From an uncultured Eggerthella sp. (GTDB lineage Bacteria; Actinomycetota; Coriobacteriia; Coriobacteriales; Eggerthellaceae), in assembly GCA_900542525.1 (NCBI GenBank), contig UQNZ01000012.1, positions 1 through 49,209 of the forward strand: a DNA stretch of 49,209 bases, given 5' to 3'. The notes below the pieces were generated by a model, which made no database searches, was not told the origin of the DNA, and saw only the letters and a list, made by a program, of their open reading frames with translations. The position numbers and the translations under genes are program-made. Positions 42,215 through 49,209 of this stretch are shown here, one piece after another (position 1 is the first letter of the stretch; each line of letters begins with the position of its first letter).

Positions 42215-42246
42215 GTGCAGCTGCCCTCCGGTAGCTGCACCTTTTT
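42215..42246 (+). terminator. Intrinsic terminator after the SDR gene
   Basis: GTGCAGCT (42215-42222) pairs with AGCTGCAC (42233-42240), with extra inner pairs, followed by CTTTTT. It separates the SDR and alcohol dehydrogenase genes. Confidence 0.92.
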
Positions 42247-42284
42247 CTTCCGTTTCATTTCATACCTATCGAAAGGGGTAGTAC

Positions 42285-43337
42285 ATGGAAGGTACAATGA
42301 ATGCAGTTCACTGCGTAGGTCGCGAAGAGCCATGGCAGTATGTTGAGGATGCTCCGATTCCTCAGATCAAAGATGACGAAGTACTTCTCGAGATCAAAGC
42401 TTGCGGCATCTGTGGCACCGACCACTCCCTGCATCGCGGTCAGGAAGCTCTCTTCAATTCTTATGACATTCATTTCCCGGCTGTTTTCGGTCACGAATTC
42501 TCCGGCGTCATCGCTGAAGTGGGTAAGAACGCTCCGAGCAACCTTAAAGTTGGTATGCGTGTAACCGCTAATCCGGTTCTGTTCGATAACACCTGCTCCT
42601 ACTGCGACAAGGGCATGGTCAACATCTGCGACAATCGTCCGTTCTACGGTACCGACCTGCCAGGTGCATTCGCAAAATATATGCCTATGCGTGCAACCAA
42701 TGTTATTCCGCTGCCTGACGATGTTTCGTTCGTTCAGGGCGCACTGCTCGAGCCCCTGGGTGTTGCTCTCAACGCTGTTGAGCGCGTACATCCCGAGCCG
42801 GGCGACACTGCGCTTGTCATGGGCCCTGGCCCCATCGGCCTTCTCATGATCGCAGTCCTCAAGCAGGCTTATGGTATCCAGAAGGTTATCTGCTCTGGTC
42901 TCGCTATGGACACCAAGCGTCTTCAGGTTGCAGAGCAGCTCGGTGCTATCACCATCAATGGCTCTGAAGAAGATGTTATCGCTCGCGTGAAAGAACTCAC
43001 CAACGGCAAGGGCCCCGAGATTATTCTCGATGCAGCTGGTCACTACACCGTTGTTGAGCAGGCAGTTGAAATGGTTGCTAAGAACGGCAAGATCGGCATC
43101 ACTGGTCTGCCCGCTCAGGCTTCCAGCATTCACATGAACCCGATCGCTATGCGTCAGATCACCATCGTTGGTTCTCGTGCATATGAGCGCAAGCATTGGC
43201 GTCAGGGCCTGGCACTTCTTGCTAATGGCCTCGACATCGCACCTATCGCAAGCCACGTTCTTCCTTTGAAGGACTTCGAAAAGGGCATGGAGCTCATCGA
43301 CGCTGGCGAAGGCCTCCGTGTTATCCTCGAGCCGTAA
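42285..43337 (+). CDS. Zinc-dependent alcohol dehydrogenase (MDR family)
   Basis: The 350-residue medium-chain dehydrogenase has the catalytic zinc set CGICGTDHS (Cys40) and GHEFSG (His70, Glu71). LLEPLGVALNAV and the Rossmann loop VMGPGPIGLL follow. The structural zinc loop reads DNTCSYCDKGMVNIC, with Asp101 where the first of four cysteines usually stands. It resembles polyol and threonine-type dehydrogenases; the alcohol is unknown. AAAGGGG lies six bases before the ATG. Between two terminators it could be transcribed separately or by partial readthrough. Confidence 0.9.
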   Translation: MEGTMNAVHCVGREEPWQYVEDAPIPQIKDDEVLLEIKACGICGTDHSLHRGQEALFNSYDIHFPAVFGHEFSGVIAEVGKNAPSNLKVGMRVTANPVLFDNTCSYCDKGMVNICDNRPFYGTDLPGAFAKYMPMRATNVIPLPDDVSFVQGALLEPLGVALNAVERVHPEPGDTALVMGPGPIGLLMIAVLKQAYGIQKVICSGLAMDTKRLQVAEQLGAITINGSEEDVIARVKELTNGKGPEIILDAAGHYTVVEQAVEMVAKNGKIGITGLPAQASSIHMNPIAMRQITIVGSRAYERKHWRQGLALLANGLDIAPIASHVLPLKDFEKGMELIDAGEGLRVILEP

Positions 43338-43380
43338 TACAACTGGCTTGAAATAGCACTCTCCCGTATAAGGGGAATTG

Positions 43381-43412
43381 GAAAGCCCCGGTTTTCTGCC
43401 GGGGCTTTCTTT
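43381..43412 (+). terminator. Intrinsic terminator after the alcohol dehydrogenase gene
   Basis: GAAAGCCCCGG (43381-43391) pairs perfectly with CCGGGGCTTTC (43399-43409), followed by TTT. Confidence 0.9.
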
Positions 43413-43447
43413 CAATAGGTTATTTATTTTTTAGATTGGAGATATAC

Positions 43448-44767
43448 ATGGCAGGTTTGGAAGGCGTAATCGTCGTTGATCTCACCCAGTATGCAGCTGG
43501 TCCTGCAGCAAGCCGTCTGCTTGGCGAATTGGGTGCAACTGTTATCAAAGTCGAGCCATTCACGGGCGACGAACAGCGTACTCAGGGCGCAGCTTGGGGT
43601 ATGCATTACAAGAGCGAATTCGACGATGTCGCATATGACTGCGGTTCGTTCAACAAGGAATGGACAGCGATCGACTGCAAGAGCCCGGAGGGCAAGGAAG
43701 CAATGATGCGCCTGCTAGAGAAAGCAGACATCTTCGTTACTTCGCTGCGTGACGGTGCACTTCAGCGCCTCGGTTTCGACTATGAGACCTTGCATGCTAA
43801 ATTCCCGAAGCTCGTTTGGGCACAGAACCGTGGCTATGGTCAGTTCGGCCCTATGAAGGATGCTAAGGGCTTCGACGCAACTTCATTTGCCGCACGTTCT
43901 GGCTTCGTTGCTTCGATTCCGCAGAACAACGAGCACTACGAGCCCGGCAACTCGCCGATCGCATTTGGCGACTGGAATACCGGCTGCGCTCTTTGTGCAG
44001 GCATCTTGGGTGCTTATGCAGGCGCGCTGCGTACGGGCGAAGGCGATAAGGTTACCACGAGCCTCTATCATGTTGGTACCTGGGGCATGACCTGCTCGCT
44101 CATCACGGCACAGCAGGGCGATCCTCATCCGAAGGACCGCATGAAGGCGAAGTGCCCGACCAACAACTCCTATCCTTCTCGCGATGGTATTTGGTTCCTC
44201 ATGTGCTTCGGCAACTACAACAAGTACTGCCAGCTCGTGTTCGAAACGCTTGAGATGGATCCGAAGTACTTCACTGATCCTGAGCTCAACACGCTTGAGG
44301 CTCTCGCGAACAACGGTCGTTATGAAGAGGTTGTTGCAGCGATCCAGGAGGCTACCAAGAAGTTCGACTTCGTTGAGCTTGAGAAGCGCTTCCGCGAGAA
44401 CGACATTCCGTTCGAGAAGATCCAGACAGTCGCTGATGTTCTGAACGACGAAGAAGCATTCGCAAATGACCAGCTCCGTCGCATCAAGTATGTCAAGCAG
44501 GGTCCGACCTCAGAATTCACCGAAGGCGAAGAGTACATCGTCACTACGCCTCCGTTCCGCCTGGATTCTATTGGCGATCCGGTGCTCTATCGTAGCCGTC
44601 CGATCGGCTATGACACGCGTAAGATCTTGAAGAACATCGCTGGTTACACCGATGCAGAGATCGATAAGCTTGCAGCTGACGGCGCAGTTATGGAATACGA
44701 TGGCGATCCGCTGCCTCCTGAGGTGCTGGAGCCCAGCTTCGGTCCGAACTCGAAGAAGACTAAATAA
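43448..44767 (+). CDS. Family III CoA-transferase (HadA/FldA-like paralogue)
   Basis: The 439-residue CaiB/BaiF-family protein has GVIVVDLTQYAAGPAASRLLGELGATVIKVE near its N-terminus and the catalytic Asp143 in GFDATSFAARSG. It shares LHAKFP-LVW-RGYG with the CoA-transferase at 11119, so it belongs to the same acyl group, unlike the next gene. A C-terminal extension (DGDPLPPEVLEPSFGPNSKKTK) is Pro-rich. GGAG lies about eight bases before the ATG at 43448; a start four codons earlier is less well placed. Tandem with another CoA-transferase gene 14 bases away, it may be one half of a heteromeric enzyme of the BbsEF kind. Confidence 0.9.
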   Translation: MAGLEGVIVVDLTQYAAGPAASRLLGELGATVIKVEPFTGDEQRTQGAAWGMHYKSEFDDVAYDCGSFNKEWTAIDCKSPEGKEAMMRLLEKADIFVTSLRDGALQRLGFDYETLHAKFPKLVWAQNRGYGQFGPMKDAKGFDATSFAARSGFVASIPQNNEHYEPGNSPIAFGDWNTGCALCAGILGAYAGALRTGEGDKVTTSLYHVGTWGMTCSLITAQQGDPHPKDRMKAKCPTNNSYPSRDGIWFLMCFGNYNKYCQLVFETLEMDPKYFTDPELNTLEALANNGRYEEVVAAIQEATKKFDFVELEKRFRENDIPFEKIQTVADVLNDEEAFANDQLRRIKYVKQGPTSEFTEGEEYIVTTPPFRLDSIGDPVLYRSRPIGYDTRKILKNIAGYTDAEIDKLAADGAVMEYDGDPLPPEVLEPSFGPNSKKTK

Positions 44768-44781
44768 AGGTGGTTTAACTA

Positions 44782-46005
44782 ATGGCAAAGAATACTCCAT
44801 TTTCTGACATTACCGTTCTCGACTTCTCTCGTTACCTTCCTGGTGGCTATGCAACGCAGGTTCTCGCAGACCTCGGCGCAACGGTCATCAAGGTCGAAGA
44901 CACGGGTCTGGGCGACTTCATGCGTCACGATTATCCGACCAAGGGCGGCGGAATCTCTTACTACATCACCGCGCTCGGCCGCAACAAGAAGTCCGTTTCT
45001 TTGAATCTGAAGAACGAAGAAGTTGTTGACTGGTTCTTGAAGATGGCACAGGAAGCAGACATCATCGTCGAGAGCTTCCGTCCTGGTGTTACCGCTAAAC
45101 TCGGCATCGACTATGAATCAATCAAGAAGCTCAACCCGGGCATCATCTACTGCTCGATCTCGGGTTATGGCGCCAACGATCCTCGTTCGAAGAAGGCTCA
45201 GCACGACCTGAACATGCAGGCGACGAGTGGTTATCTGTCAGTAAACCACGGTTCTACTTCGCCGCTGCATCTCTGCGACCTGTCTTCCGGCATGGTTGCT
45301 GGTCAGGCGCTGCTCGCTGCGCTCTATGCGCGTACGGTTACGGGCGAAGGCGCTTATATCGACATCTCGATGTTCGATTGCTTCGTTTGGTGGAACTCAC
45401 TGCTCGACAGCCGCTGGTGCTTCAATGATGGCGAATGCAAGCGTGACGATCTCGAGTATCCGTCAACCGCTTATAACGTCTATGAGACCAAGGACGGCGG
45501 CAAGCTTGCTCTTGGCATGGTTGAGCCTAAGTTCTGGGAGCCCTTCTGCGATGCGATCGGTCACCCCGAGATCAAGCCGACTGGTTTGATGCGTCGTTGG
45601 GAAGCTCCTGAAGCCTTCGAGATCGTTGAAGAGACCATCAAGGGCCGCACCACCCAGGAATGGCTGGATTGGCTTGAGGACAAGGACTTCTGTATCGCTA
45701 AGGTCAATTCCAAGACTGAAGCGGTCGAGCAGATCACGCGCGAGAACCCTGAGGCTCTTGCATGGGTCGAATTTCCCAGCGTTGGTCGCGTGCTGCAGAC
45801 TGGTCTGCCTCACCACATCTCAACCATCCCGGTCGAGATCTCTGAATTCACTGAGGTTTCACCGCTTGGTGCAGACACTGAAGTCTACCTGAAAGAGGTC
45901 GGCGCAGATGATGCGACGATCGCACGCCTTAAGGAAGAAGGCGGCATTCGATTGGGTGACGATATTGAGCCTGAAGAGGATCGAGCTCCAGTTAAGCCTG
46001 CATAA
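44782..46005 (+). CDS. Family III CoA-transferase (BaiF/formyl-CoA transferase-like)
   Basis: The 407-residue CaiB/BaiF-family protein reads DITVLDFSRYLPGGYATQVLADLGATVIKVE near the N-terminus, GRNKKSVSLNLKNEE, FRPGVTAKLGIDYE and the catalytic Asp142 in AQHDLNMQATSGY. It is closer to the formyl-CoA-transferase/racemase branch than to the HadA-like protein encoded upstream. The tail is acidic and Pro-containing (EPEEDRAPVKPA). AAAGGTGG precedes the ATG. A strong terminator ends the cluster after it. Racemase activity is an alternative, since alpha-methylacyl-CoA racemases share the fold and the Asp. Confidence 0.9.
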   Translation: MAKNTPFSDITVLDFSRYLPGGYATQVLADLGATVIKVEDTGLGDFMRHDYPTKGGGISYYITALGRNKKSVSLNLKNEEVVDWFLKMAQEADIIVESFRPGVTAKLGIDYESIKKLNPGIIYCSISGYGANDPRSKKAQHDLNMQATSGYLSVNHGSTSPLHLCDLSSGMVAGQALLAALYARTVTGEGAYIDISMFDCFVWWNSLLDSRWCFNDGECKRDDLEYPSTAYNVYETKDGGKLALGMVEPKFWEPFCDAIGHPEIKPTGLMRRWEAPEAFEIVEETIKGRTTQEWLDWLEDKDFCIAKVNSKTEAVEQITRENPEALAWVEFPSVGRVLQTGLPHHISTIPVEISEFTEVSPLGADTEVYLKEVGADDATIARLKEEGGIRLGDDIEPEEDRAPVKPA

Positions 46006-46041
46006 GGCCACGATCCAACCTTTGGGAAATCTTTCCTTCCT

Positions 46042-46074
46042 AAAAGAACGCCGGCGTAATGCCGGCGTTCTTTT
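46042..46074. terminator. Bidirectional intrinsic terminator ending the CoA-transferase cluster
   Basis: AAAAGAACGCCGGC (46042-46055) pairs perfectly with GCCGGCGTTCTTTT (46061-46074) around GTAAT. The T-rich ends work on both strands; on the minus strand it can end the two-component operon. Confidence 0.96.
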
Positions 46075-46237
46075 ATTATGAGTAGAACATCAGCAATAGG
46101 GGCAAAGTTGGGCGCTGTCTTCAATAAGAGTTAAGCTCTTTCTCTCATCATTCTCTTGCATGCTATCGACTAACGAAAGCGAGTAGTTGCAAGTGCCCCT
46201 TGGGCGTGCTGCTTGCGTGAGATGGGCAGAAGGAGCT

Positions 46238-47260
46238 TTAGCGATCGATAACGGAGGGGAACGCTATGAGGAACACAGCGCCGCCTTCGGGGTCATTGAA
46301 TGCGGTGATGTTACCATCGTTGCCTTCAACGATGGCTTGCACGATCGAAAGTCCGAGACCCGATCCGCCTTTTACGCGTGAGCGTGAGAAGTCAGTGCGG
46401 TAGAAACGCTTGAATAGAAGTGACGGGTTGATGTCGCCGAAGCCCACGCCGTTATCTTTCACAGCGATGATGGATTTATCATCAACGCCAGAAAGCATGA
46501 TCTTCACGCTGCCTCCTTCGGACACATGCTTGCAGGCATTGTCGGTAAGATTGATGATCGCTTGCTTCAAGCGCGCTGGGTCGATAAGAATATCAGGCGC
46601 CTCACCATCGATGGAAAACTCAATATTTTTCTTTTGGAAGTTCGCGCTCAATATTTCGCCAACCTCTTCAGCGATCTGGCGAATATTCACGCGCTCTATG
46701 GTGGCAGGGGAATCTTCTTGGATATGACGCAGCGAAATGAGATCGTTTACGAGATTATTCAGGCGTTCCGCCTCTGAAAGAGTGATCTGCAAGAAGTGCT
46801 GACGCATGGAAAGCGGCATATTGGGGTCCATCATAAGCTCAGCATTGCCGCTGATCGCCGTTAAAGGGGTGCGGAATTCATGCGCTACGTCCGAGATGAA
46901 TTCGCCTTCACGATGGCGCAGTATCGCAATCTCGTCCTTATGAGACTCTGCAGTATCGATCAGATCTTCGATATCGTGCGAGAGTTCTTCGCTTTCATAG
47001 ATACCATGGTTGATGGTAAACGAAATGTTGTAATCGCCTTGTTGATAGCGTTTGAGGTTCTTGGTGAGTTCGCGGAAAGGCTTGCTCGTGAAATGAGCGA
47101 TGGCAAGACTCAAGAAGAACGCGATACAGCTGACCGGAATGATGAACAGCAAGATCCACTCTGAAGCATGAAAGAAGTGAATGCTGCAGATGCAGATGAT
47201 CGAGCAGCTTAAGGCAGAGAGAAGCGTCGTCGTGAATGCGACATGCGTTGCAAGCCTCAT
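46238..47260 (-). CDS. Sensor histidine kinase
   Basis: The 340-residue kinase has two N-terminal helices (about 8-30 and 36-57) with almost no extracellular loop, a HAMP-like region, and the phosphoacceptor His127 in FISDVAHEFRTPLTAISG. The ATPase domain has the N box LTDNACKH, G1 DNGVGFG, an F-box-like LLFKRFYR, and G2 GGSGLGLS. The tiny sensor suggests it senses the membrane or an intramembrane signal. Its start lies 15 bases after the response regulator gene, making a two-gene operon. The ribosome binding site is weak (GCGAAG). Confidence 0.94.
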   Translation of the reverse strand: MRLATHVAFTTTLLSALSCSIICICSIHFFHASEWILLFIIPVSCIAFFLSLAIAHFTSKPFRELTKNLKRYQQGDYNISFTINHGIYESEELSHDIEDLIDTAESHKDEIAILRHREGEFISDVAHEFRTPLTAISGNAELMMDPNMPLSMRQHFLQITLSEAERLNNLVNDLISLRHIQEDSPATIERVNIRQIAEEVGEILSANFQKKNIEFSIDGEAPDILIDPARLKQAIINLTDNACKHVSEGGSVKIMLSGVDDKSIIAVKDNGVGFGDINPSLLFKRFYRTDFSRSRVKGGSGLGLSIVQAIVEGNDGNITAFNDPEGGAVFLIAFPSVIDR

Positions 47261-47275
47261 CGAAGCTTCGCCAGG

Positions 47276-47965
47276 CTATTTTTTGAAGCGATAACCGTAA
47301 CCACGTACGGTTTCGACGACTTGCGGATTATAGCCAGCAGCTTCGATCTTGTCTCGAAGGCGCTTGATATGTGTATCCACCGTCTTCGTTTCTGTTATGA
47401 ATTCCCATCCCCAGGCTTCGCGCAGCAGGTCTTCACGAGAGACGACCTTGCCAGCATTGTGCATGAGGCAGCTCATGAGTTCGAATTCACGCGGCGTAAG
47501 ATCGATCGGGCCATGTTCGCCAGTGGCGGTGTGCGCATCGTCGTCGAGCACGATGCCGCTCGCATTGACTTCAGCGCTTGTGGAATTGGTGGCTTGCGAA
47601 CGGCGGAGCAACGTACGCGTGCGTGCGATAAGTTCGCGGATGCCAAAAGGCTTAGCCAGGTAGTCGTCTGCGCCCAGCTCAAGACCGATGATCTTGTTCA
47701 CCTCGCCATCACGCGCACTCAAGAACAGAATAGGTGTGTCGTAAGAGGCGCGAATACGACGGCAGAGTTCATAACCATCGATGCCTGGGAGCATGATGTC
47801 GAGGATGTAGAGATCGTAGGGCTTCTGCTCGATGAGCGCGAGTGCTTGTTCGCCATCGCCAGCAGTATCAACCGTGTAGTTTTCCTTCTGCAGAGCATAG
47901 CTAACGAATTCGGTGATAGATGGTTCGTCATCGACGACAAGAATGCGCGCAGGAGTGTGATCCAT
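47276..47965 (-). CDS. OmpR/PhoB-family response regulator
   Basis: The 229-residue protein has a receiver domain with acidic pair Asp12/Asp13, phosphoacceptor Asp56 in LDIMLPG, and LAKPFG carrying the conserved lysine. A winged-helix domain follows: LTPREFELMSCLMHNAGKVVSREDLL, then VDTHIKRLRDKIE and VRGYGYRFKK. A short Ser/Thr/Asn linker joins them. GAGGG is about eight bases before the ATG. It is the partner of the kinase encoded downstream; an inverted repeat at 47997-48017, between it and coaX, is a possible binding site. Confidence 0.95.
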   Translation of the reverse strand: MDHTPARILVVDDEPSITEFVSYALQKENYTVDTAGDGEQALALIEQKPYDLYILDIMLPGIDGYELCRRIRASYDTPILFLSARDGEVNKIIGLELGADDYLAKPFGIRELIARTRTLLRRSQATNSTSAEVNASGIVLDDDAHTATGEHGPIDLTPREFELMSCLMHNAGKVVSREDLLREAWGWEFITETKTVDTHIKRLRDKIEAAGYNPQVVETVRGYGYRFKK

Positions 47966-47996
47966 AGCTAATCCCTCTCAATACCTCTTAAAACTT

Positions 47997-48017
47997 TTAT
48001 CAAGCACGTGCTGATAA
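47997..48017. promoter_or_regulatory. Inverted repeat in the response regulator/coaX divergent region
   Basis: TTATCAAGCAC is followed directly by GTGCTGATAA, an inverted repeat with one bulged A; its core AGCACGTGCT (48003-48012) is a perfect palindrome. It lies 32 bases before the response regulator start on that gene's upstream side. Confidence 0.4.
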
Positions 48018-48119
48018 AGTGATTTCCCCTTATGCAATATGGTAGCATTCGTTTTACGATTTACTGTACATAATCGCCGAGTGTTTATAAAAATAGTAGG
48101 CCTGGGAAGGTACTTCGCA

Positions 48120-48905
48120 ATGCTTTTAGTGGTTGATGTCGGCAATACCCACACCGTTTTAGGAATCTATGATCAAGATCGCTTGATCCATATGTGGCGG
48201 CTTGCCACCAACGTTGAATACACGAGTGATGAATTGCGCATCAAGCTTCACGCGTTGCTTGGCGCCGAAGAGATCGATGCTGGTGCGATCAAAGGTGCCA
48301 TCCTCTGTTCGGTGGTGCCGGCTCTCACGCACAATTGGGAAAAGGTGTGCGAACGTTCCTTCGGTGTTGCCCCTCAGGTGGTTTCGGCGTGCAGTTGCGC
48401 TCACTTGCTGAACATCGATAAGACTTCATTCGTCGAACTTGGTGCTGATCGTGTGGCTGATGCGGTTGCAGCGAAAGCCATCTTCGGTTCGCCGGTCGTG
48501 GTCGTTGATTTTGGTACCGCAACGAACATGGAGGTCATCGACAAGGACGGCGTGTTCGTAGGTGGCGTTATCGCTCCTGGTGTGGAATCTTCGATGCGTT
48601 CGCTCATGACGCGAGCGGCGCTTTTGCGTGCAGTCGAATTGGAGGATCCTGGTGTGGCGATCGGCCGCGATTCATCTGAGGCCATCCAGATCGGAGTGGT
48701 GAGCGGTGAGGCGGCTCGCGTCGATGGTCTCGTTGAGCGCATTCAGGCAGAGCTTGGCTATAAGACCAAAGTGGTAGCAACGGGCGGTCTTGCGCACCGT
48801 ATCGCGCCGCTTTCACATACGATTACCGAAGTGGATGTGGAGCTAACCTTACAGGGGCTTCGCCTGATCTATAACGAGTTGAAAAAGTGCGATAATCAGC
48901 GCTAG
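48120..48905 (+). CDS. coaX: Type III pantothenate kinase
   Basis: The 261-residue ASKHA-fold enzyme phosphorylates pantothenate, the first step to coenzyme A. It starts MLLVVDVGNTHTVLGIYD with the phosphate-binding Asp6, then has ELGADRVADAVAA and VVDFGTATNMEVID followed by GGVIAPGVESSMRSL, which line the substrate sites. Type III enzymes need a monovalent cation and are not inhibited by CoA. GGGAAGG lies about eight bases before the ATG; the in-frame start 27 codons upstream adds a basic segment not found in the family. CoA supply fits the CoA-rich metabolism in this window. fhs follows after 27 bases. Confidence 0.95.
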   Translation: MLLVVDVGNTHTVLGIYDQDRLIHMWRLATNVEYTSDELRIKLHALLGAEEIDAGAIKGAILCSVVPALTHNWEKVCERSFGVAPQVVSACSCAHLLNIDKTSFVELGADRVADAVAAKAIFGSPVVVVDFGTATNMEVIDKDGVFVGGVIAPGVESSMRSLMTRAALLRAVELEDPGVAIGRDSSEAIQIGVVSGEAARVDGLVERIQAELGYKTKVVATGGLAHRIAPLSHTITEVDVELTLQGLRLIYNELKKCDNQR

Positions 48906-48932
48906 AGCTTAAAGAGAAAGAAGGGACTCGAC

Positions 48933-49209
48933 GTGCTAACCGATATTGAAATCGCCCAAGCGGCTCAACCACTCGACATTTCCGCTGTTGCAGAGAAAGC
49001 AGGTGTGGCGAGCGAATACCTCGAGTGCTATGGGCGAACGAAGGCGAAGGTCGACTACAATCTTCTTCGCGATAAAGACTACCAGCCGGGCAAGCTCATT
49101 CTGGTCACGGCAATCAATCCCACGCCAGCTGGCGAAGGTAAAACTACTACAACGGTAGGTCTTGCAGATGCGCTTTCCAAGATGGGCAAGAATACGGTGG
49201 TCGCGCTGC
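48933..49209 (+). CDS. fhs: Formate-tetrahydrofolate ligase (N-terminal part, cut by window edge)
   Basis: The first 92 codons are present. TDIEIAQAA at the N-terminus, then LILVTAINPTPAGEGKTTTTVGLADAL with its P-loop (GEGKTTT), is diagnostic of formyltetrahydrofolate synthetase, which makes 10-formyl-THF from formate, ATP and THF. The start is GTG with AAGGGA upstream. The remaining 460 or so residues lie outside the window. The enzyme is typical of acetogens and amino-acid- or purine-fermenting anaerobes. Confidence 0.95.
   Translation, partial: MLTDIEIAQAAQPLDISAVAEKAGVASEYLECYGRTKAKVDYNLLRDKDYQPGKLILVTAINPTPAGEGKTTTTVGLADALSKMGKNTVVAL

Noticed and set aside
46187..46381. 64-codon plus-strand frame at the end of the kinase gene
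   Set aside because: It is antisense to the conserved ATPase domain of the kinase and is a shadow frame.

Overview
The window reads as chromosomal DNA of an anaerobic, Gram-positive-type bacterium, most likely a member of the Coriobacteriia (Eggerthellaceae-like). The grounds are a mid-range G+C content judged by eye, strong AGGAGG-type ribosome binding sites, a type III glutamine synthetase, a rubrerythrin, 2-hydroxyacyl-CoA dehydratase genes, several family III CoA-transferases, the tilS-hpt-ftsH gene order and a formyltetrahydrofolate synthetase. The placement is an inference from gene content; no rRNA gene is present to settle it.

Layout. 1-2.6 kb: the end of an unknown gene, then divergent metY and metA, which together turn homoserine into homocysteine. 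2.8-3.9 kb: the rplM-rpsI ribosomal operon with a structured leader and a strong terminator. 4-10.2 kb: a proline/glutamine-rich membrane protein, type III glutamine synthetase, branched-chain aminotransferase, a YerC/TrpR-like regulator, an orphan amino-acid-binding lipoprotein and a sirtuin. 10.3-15.8 kb: a TetR regulator divergent from a CoA-transferase / activator / dehydratase alpha / dehydratase beta operon of the HadAIBC-FldAIBC type, with a perfect 22-bp palindrome just downstream of the operon's -10 element. 16-19.6 kb: rubrerythrin, M18 aminopeptidase and pyridoxal/pyridoxamine kinase. 19.7-24.6 kb: serS, unknown membrane proteins, and a YtxH-like / PRC-barrel / TM2 envelope cluster. 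24.6-30.9 kb: class I aldolase, a lone prepilin-peptidase-like protein, tRNA-Leu(CAA), aminotransferase plus HAD phosphatase, a TetR regulator with a long basic tail, ferritin and a small holin-like membrane protein.

31-38.3 kb is a long co-directional run: tilS, maf, hpt, ftsH, a folP-folK fusion and birA. The birA product carries an unusual N-terminal array of seven six-residue repeats. mntP and the biotin transporter gene bioY follow, so biotin uptake and biotin attachment lie close together. 40-46 kb holds a LysR regulator and a four-gene cluster (SDR dehydrogenase, zinc alcohol dehydrogenase, two different family III CoA-transferases) with strong terminators after individual genes; its substrate is unknown and it is the best candidate for an undescribed pathway. 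46.2-49.2 kb: a two-component system on the minus strand, divergent from coaX and the start of fhs.

No insertion sequence, prophage, CRISPR array, rRNA operon or replication origin was recognised. The most interesting items are the two CoA-transferase clusters (11-15.8 and 40-46 kb), the BirA repeat array, the bacterial DHPS-HPPK fusion, the YtxH/PRC/TM2 cluster and the structured intergenic DNA at 38.3-38.6 kb.
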